Positions 37,142 through 47,040 are shown, counted from the first letter of the stretch. The stretch: 64,000 nucleotides of DNA from Gammaproteobacteria bacterium (GCA_012960535.1 DUBB01000026.1:49585-113584), one strand, 5' to 3'. The notes: generated by a model not told the origin, from the sequence alone. Made by a program: numbers and translations.

Positions 37142-38107
37142 TTATTGGGGCTGGATTCGACTTAGATGCTGGCCGACCGATAATAGTGCAGCCACCACAC
37201 CTAAAAAACTGCCCCCTATCAGAATCAGGCAGGTCTCTTCAATACTCAGGAACCTCAGTGCAAAATCATTTCGATAAGACTGTGCAAGCCGTTCGATAGG
37301 GCCGGATAAATAACCAATACTCAACTGCACAACCAACCAGGCCCCCAAGGCTCCGCCCAATCCCAACCAGAAACCAAGATACAAAAAAGGCCGGCGAACA
37401 AAACCGTCTGTTCCACCCACTAATTTTACCACCTCGATCTCGCTACGGCGATTTTCGATGGTCAATCGAATGGTATTACCAATAATGAGTAAAACGCCAA
37501 CAGCCAGAACAATCCCTATGGTCAAAGTCAGACGTTCAGCAAGCTCTAACATGGTAAATAATCTGAGCATCCAGTCAGCATCATAAATAACCTCTTCAAC
37601 CCAGTCTTCCTGTTGCAGAGACGCCACCAGCAAACGAATATCGCCCCCGTCTGTTGCCACCGGTGAGATTTCGATTAAAGCAGGCAAGGGGTTATCCGGC
37701 AGAGTATTGAGAATATCGCCAAAACCACTGTGTTGTTCGAATTCCAACAGTGCCTGCTGCCGGGTAATTAAGTCAGCCGAGGCAACATCAGAGCGCAATA
37801 ATAATCGCGAAGTCAGATCAGCCGCGAGCCGCTCATCTACGCCACTGTGAAGGTACAAACTGATTCTAGGGCTGCCATCCCAGTCTTGTCTCAGGGTGCC
37901 CGCATAATTGAGTAAAAGATACAGAATAATCGGCAGTGCCAGCGCGATGGCGACAACAATCCAGGTGGTAATCGCCGCTAACGGCGTATCAAGCAGCCTC
38001 AGTAAAGCATCCTGACTGACAAAACGATGATGTCTGCCCCAGGCGGCAATTCTATCGGCGAGACTCTGCCGACTGATACTTGCCCCGGAAGGCGTCAGGT
38101 TTGCCAC
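37142..38107 (-). CDS. ftsX: Cell division protein FtsX
   Basis: Membrane partner of FtsE that controls cell-wall hydrolase activation at the septum. The 321-aa protein has a cytoplasmic N-terminus, a first TM (about 50-70), a periplasmic extracellular loop, and three C-terminal TM segments (FtsX permease fold; AVGVLLIIGNTIRLTIENRR and EIEVVKLVGGTDGFVRRPF). The start is GTG 38107, inside the end of ftsE (13-bp overlap), indicating translational coupling. Confidence 0.95.
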   Translation of the reverse strand: MANLTPSGASISRQSLADRIAAWGRHHRFVSQDALLRLLDTPLAAITTWIVVAIALALPIILYLLLNYAGTLRQDWDGSPRISLYLHSGVDERLAADLTSRLLLRSDVASADLITRQQALLEFEQHSGFGDILNTLPDNPLPALIEISPVATDGGDIRLLVASLQQEDWVEEVIYDADWMLRLFTMLELAERLTLTIGIVLAVGVLLIIGNTIRLTIENRRSEIEVVKLVGGTDGFVRRPFLYLGFWLGLGGALGAWLVVQLSIGYLSGPIERLAQSYRNDFALRFLSIEETCLILIGGSFLGVVAALLSVGQHLSRIQPQ

Positions 38108-38763
38108 TTTGATTCCCTCAATCGACCCTGATCTAATTCAATTCGCCTTTTATCAAGTTGCTCCACCAGGGCGATATCATGCGTCGCAATCACGACAGTG
38201 ACTCCGACCTGATTAAACTGCAGGAAAAGATCCATAATATCTCTACTGAGATCCGGATCAAGATTGCCGGTAGGCTCATCGGCTAGTAATAGAGACGGTC
38301 GATTAACCACCGCTCTGGCGATTCCTACCCGCTGCTGTTCGCCGCCGGATAATGTAATCGGAAAATGATTCTCCCTGTCCGCTAAACCCACTTTTGACAG
38401 CGCCGCTCTGACTCGCCCTCTTATTTCGCTGGGTCGATGCCCACCGATTTCCAACGGTAATGCAACATTTGCATACACATTACGATCAAACAAAAGCTGA
38501 TGATTCTGAAACACCACGCCCACCTGTCTTCTCAAATAGGGAACTCGAGAATGGGCGATACGATTAACGTTTTCGCCATTAAACAGGATCTGGCCAGTAG
38601 AGGGCCGTTCCATGGCTATGATCAGTTTCATCAGCGTGCTTTTACCGGCCCCTGAATGTCCTGTAAGAAATGCAAACTCACCGGCCTGCATTGCAAAGGA
38701 GATGCCAGACAAAGCCTCCTTCCCCGAGGGATAACGTTTACTGACCTGGTCGAAAGTGAGCAT
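38095..38763 (-). CDS. ftsE: Cell division ATP-binding protein FtsE
   Basis: ABC-type ATPase working with FtsX. The 222-aa protein has Walker [11 protein letters not shown]-loop VVFQNHQLL, signature [14 protein letters not shown], Walker [13 protein letters not shown] and the H-loop IATHD. The start is ATG 38763, 2 bp after ftsY. The complete ftsY-ftsE-ftsX-rpoH order matches other gammaproteobacteria. Confidence 0.96.
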   Translation of the reverse strand: MLTFDQVSKRYPSGKEALSGISFAMQAGEFAFLTGHSGAGKSTLMKLIIAMERPSTGQILFNGENVNRIAHSRVPYLRRQVGVVFQNHQLLFDRNVYANVALPLEIGGHRPSEIRGRVRAALSKVGLADRENHFPITLSGGEQQRVGIARAVVNRPSLLLADEPTGNLDPDLSRDIMDLFLQFNQVGVTVVIATHDIALVEQLDKRRIELDQGRLRESKWQT

Positions 38764-38765
38764 GA

Positions 38766-39722
38766 CTAATCGTTATCCAGTATGGCATCGACAAAAATCT
38801 CAGCTGAAAAAGGTCGTAGATCATCAACCTGTTCACCTATCCCTACAAAATGGATAGGGAGCGCCAGCTGTCTGGCCAACGCAAACAAAATGCCACCCCT
38901 GGCTGTACCGTCTAATTTGGTCAATACGATGCCCGTCACTGCCACTGCCTTTAAAAACTCCCTGGCCTGAGAAATAGCATTCTGACCAGTGCCGGCATCA
39001 ATTACCAACAAAACTGCTTGCGGTGCCTGAGGATCCTGCCGCTTCAAAACGCGCTCGATCTTTGCCAATTCGTCCATAAGGTTCTTCTTATTCTGCAATC
39101 GACCCGCGGTGTCTGCGATCAAAACATCCGTGCCTCGCGACTTGGCCGCCGTCATGCTATCAAATATCACTGATGCGCTATCTGCCCCGGTATGCTGGGC
39201 GATCACGTCAACCTGATTTCTATCACCCCATACCTGCAACTGTTCAACCGCCGCCGCTCGGAAAGTGTCTCCTGCTGCCAGTAGAACTTTTCGTCCAGCT
39301 GCCTTAAAATAATGTGCGAGCTTACCCGCAGTCGTCGTCTTACCGGAACCATTGACCCCCACCATAAGCACCACAGCTGGTTCCGCATCTGCAGGCAATA
39401 CCAGGGGCTGAGCAACCGGCTCTAGAATAGCAATCAACAAATCTCGCAACACTGCCCGTAATGCCAGTGAATCCGCTAACGTCTTTCGACTGACTCGATC
39501 AGTTAAATCCTGAATAATCTCCTGGGTCACTTCAACCCCAAAATCGCCGGTTATCAGTAATGTTTCGATTTCTTCAAGAAGGTCAGCATCGATGGTTTTT
39601 GCACCCAAGAACAATCGCCCCAGGTTCTTGGTCAATCCGGATCTTGTCTTCGAAAGACCTTGCTTAAATCTGGCAAGCAATCCCTGCTTGCCTTCATCGA
39701 CTGTATCTGCAACATTGCTCAT
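38766..39722 (-). CDS. ftsY: Signal recognition particle receptor FtsY
   Basis: GTPase receptor that docks SRP-ribosome complexes at the membrane. I chose ATG 39722 (AGGA 8 nt upstream), giving 318 aa; the open frame extends to 40025 but that part overlaps rsmD on the other strand and shows no FtsY features. The NG domain begins at GLTKNLGRLFLGAKTIDADL; G1 GVNGSGKTTTAGKLA, G3 DTAGR, G4 TKLDGTARGG are intact. The acidic A domain of E. coli FtsY is nearly absent, as in many bacteria. Confidence 0.94.
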   Translation of the reverse strand: MSNVADTVDEGKQGLLARFKQGLSKTRSGLTKNLGRLFLGAKTIDADLLEEIETLLITGDFGVEVTQEIIQDLTDRVSRKTLADSLALRAVLRDLLIAILEPVAQPLVLPADAEPAVVLMVGVNGSGKTTTAGKLAHYFKAAGRKVLLAAGDTFRAAAVEQLQVWGDRNQVDVIAQHTGADSASVIFDSMTAAKSRGTDVLIADTAGRLQNKKNLMDELAKIERVLKRQDPQAPQAVLLVIDAGTGQNAISQAREFLKAVAVTGIVLTKLDGTARGGILFALARQLALPIHFVGIGEQVDDLRPFSAEIFVDAILDND

Positions 39723-39753
39723 TACCATTTCCTGTACTGGGACAATAAAAACT

Positions 39754-40338
39754 TTGACTAAAACTGTTAAGCCTTCGTCTCTGAGAATTATCGGCGGAAT
39801 CTGGCGCGGTAGCAAAGTTTCATTTGCAGAACTTGCCCAGGTCAGACCCTCACCTTCCAGAGTCAGAGAAACCCTGTTCAACTGGCTGCAGGGGGGTATT
39901 GCGGGTAAATCCTGCCTCGACCTTTTCTCCGGAAGCGGCATTCTCAGCTTCGAAGCCTTGTCACGCGGTGCCGGCCAGGTTGTCCTCGTTGACCAGAACC
40001 CCACTGTCTGTAACCAGCAACGCAACAGCTTTAAACAATTGAAGGTAACCGACGACCTTTTCTCTATCTATTGCAGCACCGCAGAGCAATACCTCGGGCA
40101 GCAAGCTAGCCAGGCTTTTGATCTCATTTTCATGGATCCTCCTTTTCGGGACGGCAACTACCAGCAATTAACCCAAACCATTATAGACAATCAATGGCTC
40201 AAACGGGGCGGTTTAATTTACATTGAAAGTGGCATTTCGCTTGGACAGAATAAACGATTTTCTGAGTTGACTATCTTAAAACAAAAACAGACTGGAAAAG
40301 TCCACTTTGCCTTGTTGGGCAGGGACAATGAGCGTTGA
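39754..40338 (+). CDS. rsmD: 16S rRNA (guanine(966)-N(2))-methyltransferase
   Basis: SAM-dependent methylation of G966 in 16S rRNA. The conserved part begins LRIIGGIWRG; TTG 39754 is the nearest upstream start and gives 194 aa, close to E. coli RsmD. Motif I DLFSGSGILSFEALSRGA and the catalytic FMDPPF are present. A longer frame to 39592 would overlap ftsY and is rejected. It is divergent from ftsY with a 31-bp gap. The ribosome-binding site is weak, so the start is uncertain. Confidence 0.92.
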   Translation: MTKTVKPSSLRIIGGIWRGSKVSFAELAQVRPSPSRVRETLFNWLQGGIAGKSCLDLFSGSGILSFEALSRGAGQVVLVDQNPTVCNQQRNSFKQLKVTDDLFSIYCSTAEQYLGQQASQAFDLIFMDPPFRDGNYQQLTQTIIDNQWLKRGGLIYIESGISLGQNKRFSELTILKQKQTGKVHFALLGRDNER

Positions 40339-40390
40339 CGCTCACTGACAGTCATGTATGATTCCGCCTTTAATCAGGGACAAAGCAACC

Positions 40391-40867
40391 ATGAGCACTG
40401 TACTGTATCCGGGAACATTCAATCCCATCCACAACGGACATGCTGATCTGGTTCAACGAGCTTCGATTTTATTCGATAACGTCGTACTCGGTATTGCTAC
40501 CAGCCCCCAGAAAGATCCAAGCGTTCTGGCATTGAGAGTTGATCTGGCCAAACTGGCACTGGCACACCTGGACAATGTAGATGTTCAAGGTTTCCATGGG
40601 CTTACTGTCGATTTTGCCAAAAAGATAGGCGCCAGTGTCATCCTCAAGGGGATCAGGACTGTCACCGATTTTGAGTATGAGTTTCAGATGCTGAACATGA
40701 ACCGAGTACTCAACCCTTCTCTGGAGACCATATTTCTAGCGCCTTCTGAAGAATTTTCCTATATCTCGTCAACACTGATTCGACAGATTGCATCCTATGG
40801 AGGCGATATCAGCCACTTTGTTCACCCGGCGATTGCAGAGGCAGTAAAAGATGGGCAAATCAGTTAA
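40391..40867 (+). CDS. coaD: Pantetheine-phosphate adenylyltransferase
   Basis: Transfers AMP to 4'-phosphopantetheine, the penultimate step of CoA synthesis; coaBC for earlier steps is also in this window. The 158-aa protein starts at ATG 40391 (AGGGA about 9 nt upstream). YPGTFNPIHNGHADLVQRA contains the TxGH nucleotidyl-transfer motif in the variant FNPIHNGH, and ISSTLIRQIASYGGDI is the C-terminal signature. It ends overlapping mutM by 4 bp, convergent. Confidence 0.95.
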   Translation: MSTVLYPGTFNPIHNGHADLVQRASILFDNVVLGIATSPQKDPSVLALRVDLAKLALAHLDNVDVQGFHGLTVDFAKKIGASVILKGIRTVTDFEYEFQMLNMNRVLNPSLETIFLAPSEEFSYISSTLIRQIASYGGDISHFVHPAIAEAVKDGQIS

Positions 40868-41673
40868 CGCTGACAGCGGCTGCAATAAACTGTTGCACGC
40901 CCGCCCATCCTAAGTGTCTTCAGCGGTTTCTCGCACCGATAACAATCTTCACCCTCTCGACCATAGACCTGAAGCGCCTGGCGGAAGTAGCCGGGCGACC
41001 CATCTTCCCTGATAAAGTCCCTTAAGCTGGTGCCACCGGCTTGAATGGCGCTGCGGAGCACAACCCTTATTGAATTCACCAGGCGAGTACATCTGTGCAA
41101 AGATAATTTACCCGCAGGGAATGTGGGCTTAATACCCGCCATAAAAAGAGCCTCATTCGCATAAATATTGCCGACGCCAACGACGATCTGAGCATTCATA
41201 ATCAAGGTTTTGATGGCTACCTGCCGACCTCTGCTTCGAACAAAAAGATAACGGGGCGTAAATTCATCGAGCAGAGGTTCAGGTCCCAGGTGCCTGAGAA
41301 GCCGGTGCTCACCTTCAGGCAGCCAGAATATGGAACCAAATTTTCTCGGGTCTCTATAGCGAAGAAGCTTACCGTTGCTGAACACGAAGTCGACATGATC
41401 ATGCGTCTGTGCCGGTGTATCCTTTACAAGAATGCGTAGGCTTCCTGACATGCCCAGGTGCATCATGATCTGGCCTTGCTGCGTATCCAGAAGCAGGTAC
41501 TTGGCTCGGCGCTTCACCTCCCTGACAACCTTACCCGTTATGTTCTGGCCGAGGTCGGGCGATATCGGCCAACGCAGCTGGAACTCTCTTATATGCACTG
41601 CCGTAATTCGCTGATCTCTAATATGAGGTTCAATGCCTGCACGCGTCGTCTCTACTTCAGGTAATTCAGGCAT
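40864..41673 (-). CDS. mutM: Formamidopyrimidine-DNA glycosylase
   Basis: Base-excision repair glycosylase/AP lyase for 8-oxoguanine and FaPy lesions. Start ATG 41673 is fixed by the catalytic N-terminal proline of MPELPEVETTRAGIE; seven upstream codons are ignored. The 269-aa protein has GVGNIYANEALF, the H2TH region and the C-terminal zinc finger C-x2-C...C-x2-C (CYRCEKPLKTLRMGG and CSRC). It is divergent from the hyuA-like gene. Confidence 0.96.
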   Translation of the reverse strand: MPELPEVETTRAGIEPHIRDQRITAVHIREFQLRWPISPDLGQNITGKVVREVKRRAKYLLLDTQQGQIMMHLGMSGSLRILVKDTPAQTHDHVDFVFSNGKLLRYRDPRKFGSIFWLPEGEHRLLRHLGPEPLLDEFTPRYLFVRSRGRQVAIKTLIMNAQIVVGVGNIYANEALFMAGIKPTFPAGKLSLHRCTRLVNSIRVVLRSAIQAGGTSLRDFIREDGSPGYFRQALQVYGREGEDCYRCEKPLKTLRMGGRATVYCSRCQR

Positions 41674-41888
41674 CTGCTTACTGTCCACAAGCATATTTAA
41701 TGCTTTTTAACGTAACGCTTGTCAATGTATGTCTTATCAAAATCTGCTTTCACGATCTGCTGTTATTAGCCGCTGTCAATAATCGCTGGTAATAGCCGCT
41801 TGCAGCAGCTGCTCTAATTACAATAAGCTATTCCAGCCAGCTTGACATGCTGGGGGTCACATTATTTCACAATTGATGCCACACGCCG

Positions 41889-43865
41889 ATGGAAAAGAAT
41901 TTACTGGGAATTGATACCGGTGGCACATTCACTGATTTTGTGCTGGTAAGGGACGATAAGGTACTCACTCACAAAGTCCTGTCAACGCCTGATGCACCTG
42001 AACAAGCTATTTTCGAAGGAATTCATGACCTGGGTGTGCAGGACCTGTTGGCTTCGGGCAACCTGGTCATCGTTCATGGGACAACTGTTGCAACCAATGC
42101 TGCACTCCAGCAAAAAGGGGCTAAAACTGCTTATATCACCAATGAGGGTCTGGCTGATATTTTAATGATAGGCCGCCAAACTCGCTCTCAGCTTTACCAA
42201 CTACAACCCAGCAAACCCATGATATCACTGGATGCTTCTCTCACCTTTGAAGTCACGACAAGACGATCAGCCCAGGGCGAGCTCCTGGCTGATCTGGATG
42301 AAGATTCGCTGAACCACCTAGTAAGTCAAATCGACGCCGCTAAACCGCAGGCTATCGCGATTAACCTACTGTTTTCGTTTCTCAACGATAAGGAGGAAAA
42401 ACAGATCCAGGACAAACTCGGCGATGCCTATTTTATCAGTCGATCTTCCTACGTACTACCCGAATACCGGGAATATGAACGGGGTATCGCTACCTGGATG
42501 AACGCCTCACTTGGGCCTTTATTAAACAACTACCTGGCTGAACTCTCTGCCGCCTTCGCCCCTAGTCCGGTCACCATAATGCAATCTTCTGGACTTACCA
42601 TCGCCGCAGACCAGGCTGCCAAACGGGGGATCAACCTTCTGCTATCGGGCCCTGCAGGAGGTCTGAGTGCGGCGAAAAACCAGGTTCAACCCGATAAGTT
42701 AATGACCTTCGACATGGGCGGCACATCAACCGATGTATCGTTAATCGACGAGGATATCAAAATTACCAACCAGGGCCATATTGCAGGTCTGCCTATCGCT
42801 ATTCCCATGGCTGACATCCACACCATTGGTGCCGGCGGAGGTTCAATAGCCTACGTCGACCAAGGTGGCATACTGCAGGTGGGTCCACTTTCGGCGGGTG
42901 CTAAGCCCGGCCCAGCGTGTTATGGCCTAGGCGGAACACAGCCAACTGTTACAGATGCTAATGTGGTTTTAAAGCGACTACCTGCAAGCCAGCTACTTGC
43001 TGGGTCCCTGGCTATTGACGAGTCAAAGGCGATCACTGCTATCCTTAGCATTGGTCGTCAGCTCGGGCTTTCCGCCACGCAAACAGCCGAAGGCATCATT
43101 GCAATTGCCAACGAACATATGGCTCAGGCGTTACGTCTGATCTCCATCCAGAGAGGCTTTGACCCCAGAGAGTTTACCCTGACCTGTTTTGGTGGTGCAG
43201 GCGGCCTGCACCTGTGTGACCTGGCTGAGATGCTGGAAATTAGCACTGCGGTCATTCCTTTGCACAGTGGCGTGTTATCTGCACTGGGTATGCTCTGCGC
43301 AAAGCCAGGCAGAGAGCTGGTTAAAACCAAACTGAGCTTGTTACAGGAATTAAACAACAAGCAGATCCAGCAATGGCTAGACGAGCTTTATCAACATGGT
43401 TACAGGGAACTCAAGCAGGAGGGGGTTACCGATATCTATTCCCAAGCCAGCCTAGATCTTCGCTATCAGGGCCAGTCCCATACCCTTAACATTCCGTTTA
43501 ACGACATCCCGGGTTGTCAGCATGAGTTTCAAAACCAGCATCAATTACGATACGGGCATCAACTGAACCAACCCATAGAACTTCTCAATATCCGGCTGAG
43601 ACTGTCGTCACCCAGCAGGATCGACATGCCCAAGCCGCAGCCTCTATCCAGGGACCGCTCGCGTCTCCCAAGAATCGACAATTCAGGCAAGCCCGCTGAT
43701 GCTAATAGCTATAAAACAGTTCGCAGAGAAGAGCTGATCGAGGGCAACAGCCTACCTGGCCCCTTTCTCATTCTGGAAGATCACACCTTGACTAGGGTGA
43801 AAGAAAACTGGACAGCGACCCTGACCAGCAGTGGCAGTTTAATGCTCCACAAAGAAATTATTTGA
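41889..43865 (+). CDS. Hydantoinase/oxoprolinase HyuA family protein (orphan)
   Basis: A 658-aa member of the N-methylhydantoinase A / 5-oxoprolinase alpha family, ATP-dependent amidohydrolases acting on hydantoins, 5-oxoproline or related cyclic compounds (acetone carboxylase subunits are distant relatives). [14 protein letters not shown] is the N-terminal phosphate loop and [15 protein letters not shown] the second; [13 protein letters not shown] and [18 protein letters not shown] follow. Family members normally pair with a HyuB-type subunit, which is absent on either side. No clear ribosome-binding site precedes ATG 41889. The substrate is unknown; 5-oxoproline would fit with glutathione metabolism, but that is a guess. 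Confidence 0.83.
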   Translation: MEKNLLGIDTGGTFTDFVLVRDDKVLTHKVLSTPDAPEQAIFEGIHDLGVQDLLASGNLVIVHGTTVATNAALQQKGAKTAYITNEGLADILMIGRQTRSQLYQLQPSKPMISLDASLTFEVTTRRSAQGELLADLDEDSLNHLVSQIDAAKPQAIAINLLFSFLNDKEEKQIQDKLGDAYFISRSSYVLPEYREYERGIATWMNASLGPLLNNYLAELSAAFAPSPVTIMQSSGLTIAADQAAKRGINLLLSGPAGGLSAAKNQVQPDKLMTFDMGGTSTDVSLIDEDIKITNQGHIAGLPIAIPMADIHTIGAGGGSIAYVDQGGILQVGPLSAGAKPGPACYGLGGTQPTVTDANVVLKRLPASQLLAGSLAIDESKAITAILSIGRQLGLSATQTAEGIIAIANEHMAQALRLISIQRGFDPREFTLTCFGGAGGLHLCDLAEMLEISTAVIPLHSGVLSALGMLCAKPGRELVKTKLSLLQELNNKQIQQWLDELYQHGYRELKQEGVTDIYSQASLDLRYQGQSHTLNIPFNDIPGCQHEFQNQHQLRYGHQLNQPIELLNIRLRLSSPSRIDMPKPQPLSRDRSRLPRIDNSGKPADANSYKTVRREELIEGNSLPGPFLILEDHTLTRVKENWTATLTSSGSLMLHKEII

Positions 43866-44013
43866 TCTTTGCTTCTTTGTAGATAACGTGTTTTCGAACC
43901 ACAGGATCGAATTTCTTGATTTCCATCTTATCCGGTGTGGTTTTCTTATTCTTGCTGGTGGTGTAGTAGTGACCCGTGCCAGCCGAAGACACCAGTTTGA
44001 TTTTATCTCTCAT
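43858..44013 (-). CDS. rpmG: 50S ribosomal protein L33
   Basis: A 51-aa basic protein, [20 protein letters not shown] followed by KNKK and [17 protein letters not shown]. This is the classical L33 sequence. It lacks the two CxxC pairs, so it is the zinc-independent form. The start is ATG 44013. Its last 8 bp overlap the end of the convergent hyuA gene. It lies 218 bp downstream of rpmB, an unusually long gap for rpmBG, with its own candidate promoter and a repeat cluster in between. Confidence 0.95.
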   Translation of the reverse strand: MRDKIKLVSSAGTGHYYTTSKNKKTTPDKMEIKKFDPVVRKHVIYKEAKIK

Positions 44014-44045
44014 TTTCGTATACCCTCTCTAACAGGAATATTTAC

Positions 44046-44051
44046 ATTATA
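44046..44051 (-). promoter_or_regulatory. Candidate -10 element for rpmG
   Basis: TATAAT on the minus strand (44051-44046) would give a start near 44039, about 26 nt before the rpmG ATG. The -35 region is TA-rich but not consensus, and the four AGTCATTGCA repeats lie just upstream of it. Confidence 0.35.
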
Positions 44052-44075
44052 CACTGCAATTCCGATAATCTTTAA

Positions 44076-44126
44076 AGTCATTGCAGCTAAGTCATTGCAG
44101 CTAGTCATTGCAACAAAGTCATAGCA
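44076..44126. repeat. Four direct repeats of AGTCATTGCA upstream of rpmG
   Basis: Copies at 44076-44085, 44090-44099, 44103-44112 and 44117-44126 (the last has one mismatch, AGTCATAGCA), spaced 13-14 bp. They sit upstream of the candidate rpmG promoter within the rpmB-rpmG gap. Confidence 0.9.
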
Positions 44127-44231
44127 ATTTATACTCGCCTCAACTGACCTACATAAAATTCAAGGGAGTGTCTTTGTCGATCCCTGAATCGCATATCTAT
44201 ACCGAAACAGCCTATTGCCTCAATCCAGGGT

Positions 44232-44468
44232 TCAGACCCTTTCACCTCTTGCCCTGAGGTCCGCAACAACCTTTTCCAGGCCGAGTTTGTCAATAATTCG
44301 CATACCTTTAGCTGACACTCTTAATTTCACAAAGCGCTTCTCACTGGCCAGCCAAAACCTGTGGTCATGGATATTTGGCAGAAATCTACGTCGCGTTTTG
44401 TTGTTGGCATGAGAAACATTGTTTCCGGTAATCGGTCTTTTTCCAGTAACCTGACAGACTCTGGACAT
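44232..44468 (-). CDS. rpmB: 50S ribosomal protein L28
   Basis: A 78-aa ribosomal protein. [30 protein letters not shown] and [19 protein letters not shown] are conserved in L28. The start is ATG 44468. The rpmB-rpmG order beside radC and coaBC-dut is standard in gammaproteobacteria. Confidence 0.97.
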   Translation of the reverse strand: MSRVCQVTGKRPITGNNVSHANNKTRRRFLPNIHDHRFWLASEKRFVKLRVSAKGMRIIDKLGLEKVVADLRARGERV

Positions 44469-44557
44469 TTTATTTTCCCGTTCAATTGATAAGTACCCCC
44501 CACAGCCACGCCGCAGGAGCGCGACTTTATACCAGATGCCCGATTCCTTTTCAATGT

Positions 44558-45232
44558 TTATAGCAATCCTTGTTCAACCATGGAAATAACCACACCCTGA
44601 GCGACGACCATGTGATCCAGGATACGGATATCCAGTTTTTCTACCAGTTCACGCAAATCCTGAGTTAAATCGATATCGGCGGCAGACAGTTGCCAGGATC
44701 CAGAAGGGTGATTGTGACTGATAATCAATGCACTTGCGTTTATAGCAAGGGCCTGTTGGACCACTACTCTCGGATAAACCTTCACTGAATTGACTGTCCC
44801 GGAAAATAGAATCTGAAATTCCAGTATGCGATTGGCAGCATCTAGATAAAGTACGGCAAACTGTTCAGTCTTGCAGCGCCCCAGTCGACCTAACAGGAAT
44901 TGCCGCACATCGCTGGGCGCGTGCATCACATCAGAGCGCCTAAGGTTCTCCCAAATAACCCGATCGACCAATTCAAAACAGGCCCGCAATCGCAACCACC
45001 AGATAGAAGGTAGGCAATAAGCGTCTGATTCGGCATCATCACCGCGCAACCACTGCAGGTTCGGTTCTCGACACAAACGTGCATGCAACAGATCAAGACT
45101 CTCCGGTTCATTGGATACGCCGAGAATAAGCGCCAGTAAATCCAGCTCTGAATAGCGGATCGGCTGCGAAACCTTGAGCCCACCGTCCGATTTCTGCCCA
45201 CTCAAACCCCGCGTTGAGGCACTTTCCGCCAT
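44558..45232 (-). CDS. radC: RadC family JAMM-domain protein (diverged)
   Basis: A 224-aa RadC-like protein whose molecular role is unsettled; E. coli RadC was long misassigned to DNA repair. The JAMM metal motif [19 protein letters not shown] is intact (H-x-H...S-x2-D) and [11 protein letters not shown] follows. The N-terminal part keeps [10 protein letters not shown] but lacks a recognisable GIGxAKA helix-hairpin-helix, having [15 protein letters not shown] in its place. The residue three before the LFSGT phenylalanine is Gln where many homologs have Glu, though E. coli also differs there. It is divergent from coaBC, as is usual. Confidence 0.88.
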   Translation of the reverse strand: MAESASTRGLSGQKSDGGLKVSQPIRYSELDLLALILGVSNEPESLDLLHARLCREPNLQWLRGDDAESDAYCLPSIWWLRLRACFELVDRVIWENLRRSDVMHAPSDVRQFLLGRLGRCKTEQFAVLYLDAANRILEFQILFSGTVNSVKVYPRVVVQQALAINASALIISHNHPSGSWQLSAADIDLTQDLRELVEKLDIRILDHMVVAQGVVISMVEQGLL

Positions 45233-45367
45233 CTGAGATCCTATTTTCTGCCAGTTCTTTTAATATAGGAAATTATCTGTAGAGTGCTATAGCGACTGAA
45301 ACTGTTTAAGATGCCGGATTATGCCCGAAGTAACAGGCGAAAGAGATGAACTCGAAGGGACAGTGTA

Positions 45368-46591
45368 ATGGATAATACATTGCTAACGCTGAGAAATCGC
45401 AGGATCCTGCTTGGTGTAACGGGTGGCATTGCGGCTTATAAAGCAGCGGAATTGACTCGACGACTTCAGGATCAAGGGGCAAAAATTCGAATCATCATGA
45501 CTCGATCTGCAACCGAGTTTATTACGCCTCTGACCCTACAGGCATTATCCACCAATCCAGTTCATCTTGACTTACTCAATCCGGATACAGAGTCAGCTAT
45601 GGGCCATATTGAACTGGCACGATGGGCTGATCTCATATTAATAGTCCCCGCCAGTGCCAATTTCCTGGCTCGCCTTGCCAGCGGTCATAGCGATGATCTA
45701 TTAACAACCGTTTGCCTGGCTGCTGAATGTCCCGTGGCGGTAGCACCTGCCATGAACCAGGCAATGTGGGCAAAACCAGCGACTCAAGCAAATCAAAAGC
45801 TGCTTGTCTCCAGAGGCGTGCATTTACTGGGACCCGATCATGGTATCCAGGCCTGCGGTGATACCGGTGCAGGTAGACTACTGGAGATTGACCGATTAAT
45901 TCTGGCAACCAGTGAGCTGTTTGATTCAGGCGAGCTCACCGGTAAGACTGTTATGATAACAGCGGGCCCAACCAGGGAAGCCATTGATCCGGTACGCTAC
46001 ATCAGCAATCACAGTAGTGGCAAACAGGGTTATGCACTTGCACAAGCCGCGCTAGACGCCGGTGCCAGGGTTATCCTGATATCCGGTCCAACCCAGTTGG
46101 CGGCGCCGGACCGAGCTGAGCTGGTATCAGTGGTGAGCGCACAGGACATGCACGATAACGTTCAATCCAGACTGTCAGAAACCGACATATTTGTCGGGGT
46201 TGCCGCTGTTGCTGACTACCGACCAAAACTAGCACAAAATCAAAAAATCAAGAAAAACGCGGCAAACAAACGTACCCTCACCCTGGAGTTTGTAGAGAAT
46301 CCAGACATAATCGCCGAAGTAGCAGACAGTGTGCCTAAACCCTTTACGGTGGGCTTTGCAGCGGAAACCGAGAACATTGAAGCTTACGCTCGTAAGAAAT
46401 TAATAGAAAAGAAACTCGATCTCATCATCGCAAACAATGTAGCAAACGCCCAGATCGGATTTAACAGTGACCTCAACGAAACCACCATCCTATGGCAGGA
46501 AGGCAAGGTTAATATGCCAACCATGTCCAAGCGGGCCTTGTCTGAGAAGATTGTCACCATCATTTCCCAGCACATCAAGCAAAGAATATGA
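45368..46591 (+). CDS. coaBC: Bifunctional phosphopantothenoylcysteine decarboxylase/synthetase
   Basis: Joins phosphopantothenate to cysteine (CoaB) and decarboxylates the product (CoaC), central CoA steps. The 407-aa protein has the FMN-binding CoaC domain ([45 protein letters not shown]) and the CoaB domain ([50 protein letters not shown]). The start is ATG 45368. It overlaps dut by 4 bp. Together with coaD it covers most of the CoA pathway after pantothenate phosphorylation. Confidence 0.96.
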   Translation: MDNTLLTLRNRRILLGVTGGIAAYKAAELTRRLQDQGAKIRIIMTRSATEFITPLTLQALSTNPVHLDLLNPDTESAMGHIELARWADLILIVPASANFLARLASGHSDDLLTTVCLAAECPVAVAPAMNQAMWAKPATQANQKLLVSRGVHLLGPDHGIQACGDTGAGRLLEIDRLILATSELFDSGELTGKTVMITAGPTREAIDPVRYISNHSSGKQGYALAQAALDAGARVILISGPTQLAAPDRAELVSVVSAQDMHDNVQSRLSETDIFVGVAAVADYRPKLAQNQKIKKNAANKRTLTLEFVENPDIIAEVADSVPKPFTVGFAAETENIEAYARKKLIEKKLDLIIANNVANAQIGFNSDLNETTILWQEGKVNMPTMSKRALSEKIVTIISQHIKQRI

Positions 46592-47040
46592 ACGTTCAGA
46601 TTCGAATTCTTGATAGCAAAATCGGCGCCGGCATTCCCTTACCCGAATATGCAACCGAAGGTTCAGCAGGCATGGACCTTCGCGCCTGCCTGGCGACAAC
46701 GTTGAATGTCCAACCCGGTGAGACCCATCTCATTTCAACCGGTATGGCGATTTATATCGAAGACCCGAATTTTGCAGCGGTGATCCTGCCCAGGTCTGGT
46801 CTTGGTCACAAGCATGGCATTGTCTTGGGTAACCTGGTCGGCTTGATCGATTCAGATTATCAGGGTGAGCTCATGGTTTCTTGCTGGAACCGGGGGCATA
46901 GCGAATTTTCCATCCAGCCTGGAGATAGAATTGCCCAGCTGGTGGTGTTACCAGTAGCCCAGGCTGAATTTGAAATTGTCGAGTCCTTTGATAGTTCAAG
47001 CCGAGGTAAAGCCGGCTTTGGTTCGACCGGTAAAAAATAG
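46588..47040 (+). CDS. dut: dUTP diphosphatase
   Basis: Hydrolyses dUTP to dUMP, preventing uracil incorporation and supplying thymidylate synthesis. The 150-aa trimeric-type dUTPase has all five motifs, including [38 protein letters not shown] and [10 protein letters not shown]. The start overlaps coaBC (ATGA). In Pseudomonas algC separates dut and argB; it is absent here. Confidence 0.96.
   Translation: MNVQIRILDSKIGAGIPLPEYATEGSAGMDLRACLATTLNVQPGETHLISTGMAIYIEDPNFAAVILPRSGLGHKHGIVLGNLVGLIDSDYQGELMVSCWNRGHSEFSIQPGDRIAQLVVLPVAQAEFEIVESFDSSSRGKAGFGSTGKK

Noticed and set aside
39723..40025. N-terminal extension of ftsY by about 100 residues
   Set aside because: The extension overlaps rsmD on the opposite strand, lacks the acidic character of FtsY A domains, and a good ribosome-binding site supports ATG 39722.
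40329..40344. TGAGCG-TTGA-CGCTCA hairpin after rsmD
   Set aside because: The stem is 6 bp, no T run follows, and it overlaps the rsmD stop, so it is not a convincing terminator.
44808..44830. Loss of the JAMM glutamate in RadC (Gln instead of Glu)
   Set aside because: As I recall it, E. coli RadC also lacks Glu at that position, so the substitution alone does not indicate inactivation.
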